Positions 25,737 to 34,739 of a stretch of 64,000 nt of DNA are shown here, in pieces. How positions within the stretch are numbered: position 1 is the first letter of the stretch; every line of letters begins with the position of its first letter. A program made the translations under genes and the position numbers. This stretch comes from CAZJAT01 sp964544145 (lineage in GTDB: Bacteria; Hydrothermota; 32-111), in the NCBI GenBank assembly GCA_964544145.1, contig CAZJAT010000005.1:1-64000 (forward strand), read 5' to 3'. Below the pieces are notes generated by a model. That model was given only the letters and a program-made list of their open reading frames with translations, did no database searches and was not told the origin of the DNA.

Positions 25737-27233
25737 ATGGCAGAAAAAGTAAAAAATTATATTGACGGTCAATGGGTTGATGCGAAAAGCGGAGAGACAT
25801 TTGAAACAAGGATACCTGCAAAATGGGATGAAGTCCTTGCCATTGTATCCAAATCAGGAAAGGAAGATACTGATGAGGCAGTGAAAGCTGCAAAAAAGGC
25901 ATTTAAAAAATGGAGCAAATTACCTGTTGCAAAGAGAGGAGAACTCTTAGGCAGAGTTGGTGATTTAATGGTGAAAAAGAAAGAGGAACTTGCTCAGCTT
26001 ATGGCAAAGGAAATGGGAAAGGTTATTGCAGAAGCAAGAGGTGATGTACAGGAAGGTATTGATACCGCCTATTATGCATTTGGAGAGGGCAGACGTTTTT
26101 TCGGTAAAACATCTCCTTCAGAACTGCCCAATAAGGTAAATATCACATTTCTCAGACCTGTCGGTGTTGCGGGCCTAATTTGTCCTTGGAATTTCCCCAT
26201 TGCAATACCTACATGGAAGATGTTCCCGGCTTTGCTTTCAGGCAATACTATTGTAATAAAACCAGCCAGTGATACACCTATGTTAGTGGCAAAATTGTTC
26301 GAAATAATGATAGAGGCCGGTTTCCCGCAGGGTGTTATTAATATGGTAAATGGTCCGGGTTCAGCAGTAGGCAATGCTCTTCTTGAGAATACTGATGTCG
26401 GTGTCATATCATTCACCGGATCATCCGCTGTAGGCAAGCATATTGCTTCAGTGGGGGGCAAAAGTCTTAAAAAGGTATCATTAGAATTAGGCGGAAAGAA
26501 TGGCCAGATTGTTATGGATGATGCTGACATTGAACTGGCTGTTGATGGTGCTCTTTTTGGTGCATTCGGAACAGCAGGTCAGCGATGTACAGCTACCTCA
26601 AGAATAATAATTCATGAGGATGTTCATGATGAGTTTGTTCAGAAACTCAAAGATAGAGCTGAGAAAATGAAAATCGGAATGCCGTGGAAAGCTGAAACAG
26701 ATATCGGTCCGGTCATCAATGAAGCAGCTTTGAATAAAATTCATTCATACACTGAAATTGGCAAGAATGAAGGGGCAACACTTGTAACAGGAGGAGAACC
26801 TTATACTGAAGGTGAATGTGCCAATGGATGGTTTTACAGACCTACAATATTTACAGGTGTGAAACCCGGCTCACGATTAGAGCAGGAAGAGATATTCGGT
26901 CCCATTTTGTCGATTATCAAAGTTAAATCATTTGATGAGGCAATTGACGTTATAAATGATGTTGAATATGGTCTTTCATCATCAATTTACACAAGAGATA
27001 TAAATAAAGGCATGAAAGCTGTTGAGGATATTGATGCGGGTATTACCTATATCAATGGTCCCACTATTGGTGCAGAGTGCCATATGCCTTTCGGCGGCGT
27101 CAAAGCAACAGGTAATGGTCACAGAGAAGGCGGATGGACAGTTTATGAGATTTATACGGAACAAAAAACCGTTTATATTGATTATTCAGGACATTTGCAG
27201 AAGGCACAGATAGATACATCAATTGAGAAATAA
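25737..27233 (+). CDS. NAD(P)-dependent aldehyde dehydrogenase
   Basis: 498-residue ALDH-superfamily enzyme that oxidises an aldehyde to its acid. Key features: NAD-binding PWNFPIAIPTWKMFPAL, FTGSSAVGKHI, catalytic-base Glu in LELGGKNG, nucleophile Cys284 in AGQRCTA, and EEIFGPILSI near the C-terminus. Length is typical. It resembles semialdehyde or alpha-aminoadipate-semialdehyde types (ALDH7-like), but the substrate cannot be fixed. Its AGGAGG site lies 5 bases before the ATG, and a strong terminator follows its stop codon, so it ends the upstream transcript. Confidence 0.92.
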   Translation: MAEKVKNYIDGQWVDAKSGETFETRIPAKWDEVLAIVSKSGKEDTDEAVKAAKKAFKKWSKLPVAKRGELLGRVGDLMVKKKEELAQLMAKEMGKVIAEARGDVQEGIDTAYYAFGEGRRFFGKTSPSELPNKVNITFLRPVGVAGLICPWNFPIAIPTWKMFPALLSGNTIVIKPASDTPMLVAKLFEIMIEAGFPQGVINMVNGPGSAVGNALLENTDVGVISFTGSSAVGKHIASVGGKSLKKVSLELGGKNGQIVMDDADIELAVDGALFGAFGTAGQRCTATSRIIIHEDVHDEFVQKLKDRAEKMKIGMPWKAETDIGPVINEAALNKIHSYTEIGKNEGATLVTGGEPYTEGECANGWFYRPTIFTGVKPGSRLEQEEIFGPILSIIKVKSFDEAIDVINDVEYGLSSSIYTRDINKGMKAVEDIDAGITYINGPTIGAECHMPFGGVKATGNGHREGGWTVYEIYTEQKTVYIDYSGHLQKAQIDTSIEK

Positions 27234-27238
27234 TAAAT

Positions 27239-27263
27239 GGGGAAATTTAATTTCCCCTTTTTT
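27239..27263 (+). terminator. Intrinsic terminator after the aldehyde dehydrogenase gene
   Basis: Seven-base-pair stem GGGGAAA/TTTCCCC with a 5-base loop, directly followed by six T residues. It sits 6 bases after the aldehyde dehydrogenase stop codon. Confidence 0.9.
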
Positions 27264-27275
27264 CTGGAGTGAATT

Positions 27276-27755
27276 ATGAAATTAAAGAATACAGTTCTTT
27301 TTTTACTTATAGTATTAATATTTACAGGATGTGAGATATTACCCTTTTTACCGACAGCAGATATTACATTGACATTCAATCCTAATCCTGCTTATGACCC
27401 GTATTATACGAGCACCTATGGATGGACTTGGGATGTAAATGTCCGTATAAGGGAAACAGAAAACATTAATATTACATTAGGTAATTATGGACCCGGCAAT
27501 GCTGCATGCATCTCCAAATTCCTAACAGCTAATAATCAAGTGGTCAGCACAGATATTTTCTATGCAAATGACATTGAGGAATTTTTTGGAACATTGGAGA
27601 TTTCCGGAAATGCCAGTATATCACATGATGCGACATTCTCTTCATTTACCTATGATGAAGGCAAATTTGTTGAAACATATTACGGTATTGATGAAAATGG
27701 TGTTATTGTATCATGCACCGATACATTGATACTCATCAATAATACAAAGAAATGA
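27276..27755 (+). CDS. Small lipoprotein, unknown
   Basis: 159 residues, lipobox IFTGC after a hydrophobic signal, then a strand-rich domain (ITLTFNPNPAYDPY, WDVNVRIRETENINITLG, FGTLEISGNASISHDATFSS) that looks like a small Ig-like beta-sandwich. No recognisable family. It starts just after a terminator and shares 4 bases with nrdR, so it may head the nrdR-purC-radical SAM-rng transcript, though no promoter was identified in the 12-base gap. Confidence 0.65.
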   Translation: MKLKNTVLFLLIVLIFTGCEILPFLPTADITLTFNPNPAYDPYYTSTYGWTWDVNVRIRETENINITLGNYGPGNAACISKFLTANNQVVSTDIFYANDIEEFFGTLEISGNASISHDATFSSFTYDEGKFVETYYGIDENGVIVSCTDTLILINNTKK

Positions 27756-28219
27756 AATGTCCTTTCTGCGGGTTTGAAGAAAACCGGGTAATTGATTCAA
27801 GAACAAGCAAGGATGGCCTTTCAGTAAGGCGTCGAAGGGAATGTGTGGAATGCAGCAGAAGATTTACTACATATGAATATATTGAAAAATTTCCTGTATT
27901 TATTGTTAAAAGAGATGGAAGGAGAGAACCTTATAATAGAGAAAAGATTGTTGATGGGATAAATATTGCGTGTAAGAAAAGACCAATATCATCTGAATCA
28001 ATCAATGAAATTGTGGATAAAGTGGAAAAATATATTTTTTCTAATGAAAGCGGGGAAATTAAATCATCTGATATTGGTACTATGATAATGCAGCTATTAA
28101 AAGAACTTGATGAGATTTCATATATCCGTTTTGCATCTGTTTACAGACAATTTAAGGATATGAAGGAATTTATGGATGAATTGAGTAATCTCATAAACAA
28201 CGGGAGAAAACATGATTAA
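27752..28219 (+). CDS. nrdR: Transcriptional repressor NrdR
   Basis: 155-residue NrdR, which senses ATP/dATP and represses ribonucleotide reductase genes by binding NrdR boxes. The zinc ribbon (Cys3, Cys6, Cys31, Cys34), the linker R-rich FTTYE block and the ATP-cone (residues ~48-135: VKRDGRREPYNREKI, ASVYRQF) are complete. No ribonucleotide reductase gene lies in the window. It overlaps the lipoprotein gene and purC, so it is co-translated with its neighbours. Confidence 0.97.
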   Translation: MKCPFCGFEENRVIDSRTSKDGLSVRRRRECVECSRRFTTYEYIEKFPVFIVKRDGRREPYNREKIVDGINIACKKRPISSESINEIVDKVEKYIFSNESGEIKSSDIGTMIMQLLKELDEISYIRFASVYRQFKDMKEFMDELSNLINNGRKHD

Positions 28220-29090
28220 AGAGACAAATATTAAAGAATGCAGACTTTTATCAAGGGGTAAGGTAAGGGATATATATGAATTTAATGATAATCTGCTTAT
28301 TATAACTACGGACAGAATATCAGCATTTGATTATATCCTCAATCAAACAGTTCCGGACAAAGGAAAGGTGCTGAACCAAATTGCCTTATTCTTCTTTGAA
28401 ATGACAGAGGATATTATTGAAAATCATCTTATTCATGCTGACTTCAAGCGTTTACCAGATTTTCTTAAAAAATACGAATATCTTAAAGACAGATTTGTTG
28501 TAGTAAAAAAAGCTGATCCTCTACCTGTAGAATGCATTATAAGAGGATATATCACGGGAAGCGGTTGGAAGGAATATAAAAGTGCTCATACAATAGGGGG
28601 AATGCAAGTTGAACAGGAAATGGTGGAATCAGAAAAATTTATAAAGCCGCTTTTCACTCCCTCAACAAAGGCAGTTGAGGGGCATGATGAAAACATCACA
28701 TTTGATAGTATGAAGCAAATTATTGGTAATGATTTGGGAGATGAAGTTAAGATTAAGACAGAAAAGATTTTTGAAAAATGCACTGAATATGCATTGAAAA
28801 AGGATATTATTATTGCAGACACCAAAATGGAATTTGGTCTGTTGAATAATAAGCTTATTATTATTGATGAATTACTTACACCTGATTCATCAAGATTTTG
28901 GGATGTAAGTGATTATGAGAAAGGCAGACCACAGAAATCATATGACAAGCAGTATATAAGGGACTATCTCTTGTCAACTGATTGGGACAGGAACTCGGCT
29001 CCACCTGATATTCCAGATAGTATAATAAAAGATACAACAATGATATATAGAAATATATTCAGGAAATTAACCGGCAATGAATTATCCTGA
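28212..29090 (+). CDS. purC: SAICAR synthetase
   Basis: 292-residue phosphoribosylaminoimidazole-succinocarboxamide synthase, the purine-synthesis enzyme joining aspartate to CAIR with ATP. Seen: GKVRDIYEF near the N-terminus, TTDRISAFDYILNQTVPDKG, the PVECIIRGYITGSGWKEY substrate block, and IIIDELLTPDSSRFW near the C-terminus. The length (292) and wording match the longer yeast/FCB-like form rather than the ~240-residue form of many bacteria. It starts 8 bases before the nrdR stop codon. Confidence 0.97.
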   Translation: MIKETNIKECRLLSRGKVRDIYEFNDNLLIITTDRISAFDYILNQTVPDKGKVLNQIALFFFEMTEDIIENHLIHADFKRLPDFLKKYEYLKDRFVVVKKADPLPVECIIRGYITGSGWKEYKSAHTIGGMQVEQEMVESEKFIKPLFTPSTKAVEGHDENITFDSMKQIIGNDLGDEVKIKTEKIFEKCTEYALKKDIIIADTKMEFGLLNNKLIIIDELLTPDSSRFWDVSDYEKGRPQKSYDKQYIRDYLLSTDWDRNSAPPDIPDSIIKDTTMIYRNIFRKLTGNELS

Positions 29091-31554
29091 CAATATACTA
29101 AGTAAAATTCAAAATCCGGCTCAATATACCGGAAATGAATACAATATAATTAAAAAGAATTCCAATGGAAAAATAAGAATGATTTTCAGTTTCCCTGATC
29201 TCTATTCAATTGGAATGTCTTCATATGGACATAATCTGCTTTATCAGATGTTCAATCAGTATTTTGATGTGTATGCTGAACGAGTGTATGCTGTGGAAAA
29301 GGATATGGAGTCTGCCATAAGGGAAGGACATATACATTTGAGATCGCTTGAAACTGGAATGGATGTAAGAGAATCCGATTTTATCGGCTTCACTCTTGAA
29401 TCTGAAATGACATATACAAATGTATTGCAGATACTTGAACTTTCCGGCATTCATATATTATCGGAGGAAAGAGAGGAAGATGAACCGATAGTCTGTGCTG
29501 GGGGGACTGCTGTTTATAATCCTTTGCCCATGAATGCATTTATTGATGTTTTCTTTATAGGTGAAGCAGAGAAGATGGCTGATGATATTGTCAATATTTT
29601 GAGAAAGAAAAAAACTGATAATCTGTCACGAAATGAAACAATACAGCTCTTTGATGAATTGCCGTATACTTATGTGCATTTGAATACAGGAAGTGAAAAG
29701 GATGTTTATCAGGTTACAGCTGATAAAATTGATTCCTTTAAATATTTTAAACGTCCATTGGTACCCAGCTCAAAGGTGGTCCATGACCGTGTTGTCATTG
29801 AATTGAGCAGAGGCTGCACAAGGGGATGCCGATTCTGCCAGGCAGGCTATATATACAGACCTGTGAGAGAAACAAAGAGTGAAGACATTGTCAGCAGCGC
29901 AGTGACACAGATAGCTGCAACAGGATATAAAGAGGTATCACTTCTCTCTCTTTCTGCAACTGATTACACATGTATTAATGAGCTCCTGAGATCATTGACT
30001 GAAGCATTGAATGGTGAACAGGCATCAGTCAGTCTTCCCTCATTGAGAGTTGGAACAGTGGATGAAGCAATTTATGAGCAATTATCACAGGTTAGAAAAG
30101 CAGGTATAACCATTGCGCTTGAAACTGCTTCTGAACGGATGAAGGCTATAATCAATAAAAACATTTCAGAAGAAGAAGTTATCAGAACAGTGGAATCCGG
30201 TTTAACATTCGGTTGGAAACATTTCAAATTATACTTTATGATCGGTTTGCCTTTTGAAACAGATGAAGATGTTGTTGCTATTGCTGATATTGTTAATCGC
30301 ATCTCTCAGCAATTCAAGAAAGTCAGATTCAATGTTTCTGTATCACCTTTTGTACCGAGACCTTTCACACCTTTTCAGTGGGTGGAACAGGCTTCAATGG
30401 AAACTATAGCCAGACGTGAAAAAATTATATCGGAAAACATACGAAGCAGAAATGTGGATTTGAGTTATAGAGAACCGGAAATATCGCTGCTTGAAGGTGT
30501 ATTTGCAAGAGGTGATGATGATTTATGCAGATTGATCCTTAAAGCATATAATAAAGGTGCAAGGCTTGATCAGTGGAGTGAACATTTTGACTTTAAATTA
30601 TGGATGAAAGCAGCAGAGGAAGAAAATATTGATTTTGATAAATACAGAGAGGCATATAAGCCTGATGAACAACTGCCTTGGGATTTCATTAAGACAAAAG
30701 TATCACGTTCTTATCTTGAAATGGAATATTTTGCCGCTCAGAACAGATCCTATACAGAGGACTGCAGAGATTCTGTATGCACACAATGTTCTGCCTGCAA
30801 TGGTGAAATAGCAGGTGAAAAAAAACAATTGAAAGCCCATGAAAAAGAGGAGTCAGGTTTCAAAAGAAGAAAGAGAATAAAAATCATTGCATCGCAGGAA
30901 AGGAGAATCAAATTATTTATGGCATATACTGTATCAGAGGATTTTAAATATATATCACATCTTGCAATGATTAATCTGCTATCTGCAGGTATGAGAAGAA
31001 GTGGAATTGATTTTCTTTATACACAGGGTTTTAATCCAAAAATAAAAGCTGTTTATGGACCGCCAAAACCAGTTGGAGTATTCTCTGATATGGAAATAAT
31101 GGAAGCATTTGTTTTAAGCAAACCTAATGCTGATATTATCAATGATATTAATAGAGCAATGCCTGATGGTATTCGTTTTACACATATTAGAGAAATGGTA
31201 TCTGACAAAATGTCAGTAATGAAACAGTTGAATAGATTATCTATGATTGTTGAGACTGAAATAACTGAAAGTATAAGGGAAAACATAAAAACATTCATTG
31301 ACAGTAAATCTTTCATCACCAAACGATTAAAAAATGATAGAATAGAAGAAGTGGATATAAGACCTTTTGTTGAAAGGATTGATATATTTGATTCTTATAT
31401 AAGGATTATATTACTGTATAATATACAGGGAGGAGTTAAATTTGAGGAGCTTATCAGAGATGTTTTGAATATTGGAGAACAGGAGAAGAGAATAAGAAGA
31501 GAAAAATTTTATAAAATCGAAAATAATATTGAACATTCAATAGAGGAATTATGA
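29077..31554 (+). CDS. Radical SAM protein (TIGR03960-like) fused to a DUF2344 domain
   Basis: 825 residues. A B12-binding-like N-terminal domain (~1-220) is followed by a radical SAM domain with Cys247, Cys251 and Cys254 in SRGCTRGCRFC. After a basic linker near residue 600, a C-terminal ~220-residue domain (FMAYTVSEDFKYISHLAMINLL, FNPKIKAVYGPPKPVG) matches the DUF2344/TIGR03936 family. In many bacteria these two are separate neighbouring genes placed directly before RNase G, as here. Possible role: modification of RNA or a ribosome-linked substrate; not established. Overlaps purC by 14 bases and rng by 4. Confidence 0.88.
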   Translation: MNYPDNILSKIQNPAQYTGNEYNIIKKNSNGKIRMIFSFPDLYSIGMSSYGHNLLYQMFNQYFDVYAERVYAVEKDMESAIREGHIHLRSLETGMDVRESDFIGFTLESEMTYTNVLQILELSGIHILSEEREEDEPIVCAGGTAVYNPLPMNAFIDVFFIGEAEKMADDIVNILRKKKTDNLSRNETIQLFDELPYTYVHLNTGSEKDVYQVTADKIDSFKYFKRPLVPSSKVVHDRVVIELSRGCTRGCRFCQAGYIYRPVRETKSEDIVSSAVTQIAATGYKEVSLLSLSATDYTCINELLRSLTEALNGEQASVSLPSLRVGTVDEAIYEQLSQVRKAGITIALETASERMKAIINKNISEEEVIRTVESGLTFGWKHFKLYFMIGLPFETDEDVVAIADIVNRISQQFKKVRFNVSVSPFVPRPFTPFQWVEQASMETIARREKIISENIRSRNVDLSYREPEISLLEGVFARGDDDLCRLILKAYNKGARLDQWSEHFDFKLWMKAAEEENIDFDKYREAYKPDEQLPWDFIKTKVSRSYLEMEYFAAQNRSYTEDCRDSVCTQCSACNGEIAGEKKQLKAHEKEESGFKRRKRIKIIASQERRIKLFMAYTVSEDFKYISHLAMINLLSAGMRRSGIDFLYTQGFNPKIKAVYGPPKPVGVFSDMEIMEAFVLSKPNADIINDINRAMPDGIRFTHIREMVSDKMSVMKQLNRLSMIVETEITESIRENIKTFIDSKSFITKRLKNDRIEEVDIRPFVERIDIFDSYIRIILLYNIQGGVKFEELIRDVLNIGEQEKRIRREKFYKIENNIEHSIEEL

Positions 31555-33041
31555 ATTCATTATATATAACAGAAATGCACAATGATGTGATTATTGCATA
31601 CAGAAGTGAAGGAAAACTGACCGAGATTATGGTGGAAAATGAAAAGAGTCAGTCAATAATAGGCAATATCTATAAAGCAAAGGTAATATCAGTATCATCA
31701 GGCCTTAAGGCTGCTTTTGTTGATTATGGGGAGAGGAAAAAGGGTTTTCTTCCTCTTAATTCATCAGATGGAAGAGTGAAATTCTCTTTAGAGGGAGTTA
31801 TTGATGAAGATGTTTTTGCTGAGAGAAAAATAAATGAGAATGATGAAATACTTGTTCAAATCGAGAGAGAACAGATCAGTGTTAAAGGCGCAAGATTGAC
31901 ATCATATATAACAATACCGGGTAATTTTATGGTATTGGTGCCTGATGTTCATTTTGTAGGTGTATCAAAGAAGATTAGAGACAGGAAATTCAGAAATGAA
32001 ATAAAGCAGTATATCAGAAAATTCCTGGATCCCAATATGGGTGTTATCATCCGGACAGCTGCTTATGATGCTCGAAAATCTCAAATAAAAAAAGAATACA
32101 AAGATTTGGTTAATATGTGGAAAAAAGTAGAGAAAAATACTGCATCACTAGAAACGCCTGCACTGGTGTTTAAAGAAAGTTCATTTATCATCAAAACAAT
32201 AAGAAATATTATGAAAAAGGGATTGGATGAAATCATCACAGATTCAAAGGACACATATAATGATATTATGCGTTATTTTTCCTTTGTTAATCCGCGTATG
32301 AAGAAAAAGGTTTCTTTTTATCAATTTGAAGTGCCATTACTGTCATATCATGAGATTGACAGGGAGATGGAAACAATGTTTGACGACAATGTATATCTCA
32401 AACATGGTGCATATATTATTATTGAACCGACAGAAGCACTAACTGCAATAGATGTAAATAGCGGGAAAATGTCAAGAAAGATAGATAATAAAAATCTGAT
32501 AACAGATGTTAATTTGATGGCAGCAGAGGAAATCGCACGCCAGCTACAGTTAAGGGATATCGGAGGTCTGATTGTTGTTGATTTTATTGATATGAATGAT
32601 GAGGTAAGCAAACGAAAGGTAGTATCTGAATTTAAGAGGTTTCTGCGCAATGACAGATCCACAACAAGGGTATTAAAGGTATCTAAATTCGGATTAGTGG
32701 AGATGACGAGGAAGAGGGTGCGCCCTACTGCCATTGATCTTTTTGTTGAAAAATGCAATTGCTGCCAAGGTAAGGGATATACACCGAAACCGGTATATAC
32801 TGCATTAAAATTTGTACGTTGGCTTAAGGAAAACGGGAAGACATACAAGAATGATACATTGATTGTTACAGGCAGAGAAGATGTGATAAATGAAATAAAC
32901 AAAATTTTGAAACCCTATCTGCGTTCTATAATGAAAGATTGGATGCTTGATATCAAGATTGAAGATAATGAAGGAATAAAAAAGGGATTTCTTGAGATCT
33001 ATTCCTATAAGAAGCTGGAAAAGGTTGCAGCAATAAATTAA
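31551..33041 (+). CDS. rng: Ribonuclease G/E family endoribonuclease
   Basis: 496-residue RNase G-type enzyme, which cuts single-stranded AU-rich RNA and matures rRNA. An S1 domain at residues ~35-125 (SIIGNIYKAKVISVSSGLKAAFVDYG), an RNase H-like/DNase I-like catalytic core with ALTAIDVNSG and VVDFIDMND (the Mg-binding Asp residues), and a C-terminal zinc-link motif CNCCQGKG are visible. RNase E's long disordered scaffold is absent, so rng is the better name. It is the last gene of its operon, followed by a 203-bp gap. Confidence 0.94.
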   Translation: MNSLYITEMHNDVIIAYRSEGKLTEIMVENEKSQSIIGNIYKAKVISVSSGLKAAFVDYGERKKGFLPLNSSDGRVKFSLEGVIDEDVFAERKINENDEILVQIEREQISVKGARLTSYITIPGNFMVLVPDVHFVGVSKKIRDRKFRNEIKQYIRKFLDPNMGVIIRTAAYDARKSQIKKEYKDLVNMWKKVEKNTASLETPALVFKESSFIIKTIRNIMKKGLDEIITDSKDTYNDIMRYFSFVNPRMKKKVSFYQFEVPLLSYHEIDREMETMFDDNVYLKHGAYIIIEPTEALTAIDVNSGKMSRKIDNKNLITDVNLMAAEEIARQLQLRDIGGLIVVDFIDMNDEVSKRKVVSEFKRFLRNDRSTTRVLKVSKFGLVEMTRKRVRPTAIDLFVEKCNCCQGKGYTPKPVYTALKFVRWLKENGKTYKNDTLIVTGREDVINEINKILKPYLRSIMKDWMLDIKIEDNEGIKKGFLEIYSYKKLEKVAAIN

Positions 33042-33135
33042 CAATTTGTATATTGTCTGCATGAGCAATGTATATGTGCTGAAATCGGGGATTATTGTTT
33101 TGGAATCCTTCTTAAACGAATAAATAACATGATTT

Positions 33136-33161
33136 ATACAACGATTGTCAAAATCGTGTAT
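33136..33161 (+). repeat. Imperfect inverted repeat upstream of the gcv promoter
   Basis: ATACAACGATT (33136-33146) and AATCGTGTAT (33152-33161) are complementary with one bulged A. The repeat ends just before the -35 box of the gcv promoter, and no T-run follows. It is better placed to be an operator than a terminator for rng. Confidence 0.5.
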
Positions 33162-33166
33162 ACCTG

Positions 33167-33194
33167 TTGAAATTTGTCCATTTAATAGTATAAT
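33167..33194 (+). promoter_or_regulatory. Promoter of the glycine-cleavage/B12 operon
   Basis: TTGAAA (33167-33172), 16-bp spacer, TATAAT (33189-33194). The ~44-nt leader before the GTG start at 33245 is too short for a glycine riboswitch, and none of its conserved bases were seen. Confidence 0.7.
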
Positions 33195-33244
33195 ATTTAT
33201 CTGATTTTAAGAGATATTTTATATTATTTTAAAATGGAGGACCT

Positions 33245-34336
33245 GTGGATAAAAAGACAGCATTGTATGATGCACACATTGAAAAAGGCGGGAAAATGGT
33301 TCCCTTTGCCGGTTATATTATGCCTGTTCAGTTTCAGGGTATTGTTCACGAAGTAAAACGTGTACGCTCAACTGCTGGTGTATTTGATGTTTCACATATG
33401 GGAGAAATTAATGTTACAGGTGAAAGAAGAAAAGAATTTGTAAATCATATTACAACAAATAATGTAATGGATTTAAAACCGAATCAGGTTCAATATTCAA
33501 TGATGCTCTATGAAAACGGTGGTATTGTTGATGACCTGCTTGTTTATAATCTGAAAGACAGAATTCTGCTTGTTGTTAATGCTTCAAACACAGATAAGGA
33601 TTTTGAATGGATAATGAACAACAAATGGGATGATGTCGAGATTGAGAATATTTCATCATCAATTTCACAGATTGCACTGCAGGGACCTAAATCAAATGAT
33701 ATTATGAAAGAGCTGACAGATTATGATCTTGATTCAATACCGTTTTACCATGCAGCAGAGACAGATGTGTGCGGTATAAATGCTGTATTGTCAAGAACCG
33801 GTTATACGGGTGAAGATGGATTTGAGATATATATGCCCAATGAACATGCAATGAATATATATAAGAAGATGATGAACGCCGGAGCAGAATATGATATTGA
33901 ACCCATAGGTCTGGGTGCAAGAGATACACTTCGCTTAGAGATGAGATATATGCTGTATGGCAATGATATTACAAAGGACACAACACCTCTTGAAGCGGGA
34001 CTTTCATGGGCAGTCAAAATGACAAAGGATGAATTTATAGGCAGGGATGTATTGATAAAACAGAAAGAAGACGGGTTAACAAAACGCTTATGTGCATTTG
34101 AAATGCTTGAACGGGGCATACCCAGGCATGATTACAGGATATTTATTGATAATGAAGATATGGGTTTTGTTACAAGCGGCAATGCTTCACCGTCATTGGA
34201 TAAATACATAGGACTGGGTTATGTGAAGGTACCATATAATAAAGTAGGTAATGAGATCTATATTCAGATAAGAGATAAAATGGTTAAGGCTTTGACAGTT
34301 AAACCGCCATTCTATAAGAATGGTTCACACAAATAG
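33245..34336 (+). CDS. gcvT: Glycine cleavage system T protein (aminomethyltransferase)
   Basis: 363-residue GcvT: transfers the aminomethyl carbon from GcvH to tetrahydrofolate, releasing ammonia. Key family segments include GVFDVSHMGEI, NGGIVDDLLVY, IALQGPKS, SRTGYTGEDGFEIY, GLGARDTLRLE and the C-terminal barrel domain with NASPSLDKYIGLGYV. Length matches the family. GTG start at 33245 with GGAGG 4 bases before it. It opens a long operon that continues with gcvH and gcvPA and then switches to B12 and acyl-CoA enzymes. Confidence 0.97.
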   Translation: MDKKTALYDAHIEKGGKMVPFAGYIMPVQFQGIVHEVKRVRSTAGVFDVSHMGEINVTGERRKEFVNHITTNNVMDLKPNQVQYSMMLYENGGIVDDLLVYNLKDRILLVVNASNTDKDFEWIMNNKWDDVEIENISSSISQIALQGPKSNDIMKELTDYDLDSIPFYHAAETDVCGINAVLSRTGYTGEDGFEIYMPNEHAMNIYKKMMNAGAEYDIEPIGLGARDTLRLEMRYMLYGNDITKDTTPLEAGLSWAVKMTKDEFIGRDVLIKQKEDGLTKRLCAFEMLERGIPRHDYRIFIDNEDMGFVTSGNASPSLDKYIGLGYVKVPYNKVGNEIYIQIRDKMVKALTVKPPFYKNGSHK

Positions 34337-34345
34337 GAGGAAACG

Positions 34346-34729
34346 ATGAACGCACCTAAGGATTTGAAATATACAAAATCACATGAATGGATCAAAATAG
34401 ATGGTAATATTGCTATTCAGGGTATTACAGATTATGCGCAGAATGAATTATCTGATATTGCATTCGTTGAATTGCCTGACATAGGAAATGCAGTTAAAAT
34501 GGGTGAGTCCTGCGGTACTATTGAAGCTGTAAAAGCAGTATCAGATCTCTATGCTGCTGTTTCTGGAGAGATTGTGGAAATTAATAATTCAATTGCAGAT
34601 GGTCCTGAAATTATCAATGAGGATGCATTCGGTAAAGGATGGTTTTTTAAGATTAAAATGAATGACATTGCAGAAGTTGATAAATTGTTGAATGCTGAAG
34701 AATATGTAAAATTCACTGAAGAAGAATAA
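34346..34729 (+). CDS. gcvH: Glycine cleavage system H protein
   Basis: 127-residue lipoyl carrier that shuttles the aminomethyl group between the P, T and L proteins. The lipoylated lysine is Lys63 in ESCGTIEAVKAVSD. The flanking HEWIK start, GITDYAQNELSDIAFVELP and the GKGWFFKIK strand are all standard. It sits 9 bases after gcvT behind AGGAGG and 10 bases before gcvPA. No L protein gene occurs in the window. Confidence 0.97.
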   Translation: MNAPKDLKYTKSHEWIKIDGNIAIQGITDYAQNELSDIAFVELPDIGNAVKMGESCGTIEAVKAVSDLYAAVSGEIVEINNSIADGPEIINEDAFGKGWFFKIKMNDIAEVDKLLNAEEYVKFTEEE

Positions 34730-34739
34730 TGGAGAAAAT

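Noticed and set aside
26072..26530. 152-codon minus-strand frame inside the aldehyde dehydrogenase gene
   Set aside because: Antisense shadow of a conserved enzyme; no family match or start signal.
32348..32902. 184-codon minus-strand frame inside rng
   Set aside because: Antisense to conserved RNase G sequence; Ser/Thr/Leu-rich shadow translation without a start signal.
33195..33244. Glycine riboswitch before gcvT
   Set aside because: The leader is only about 44-50 nt, and no riboswitch core motifs were seen.
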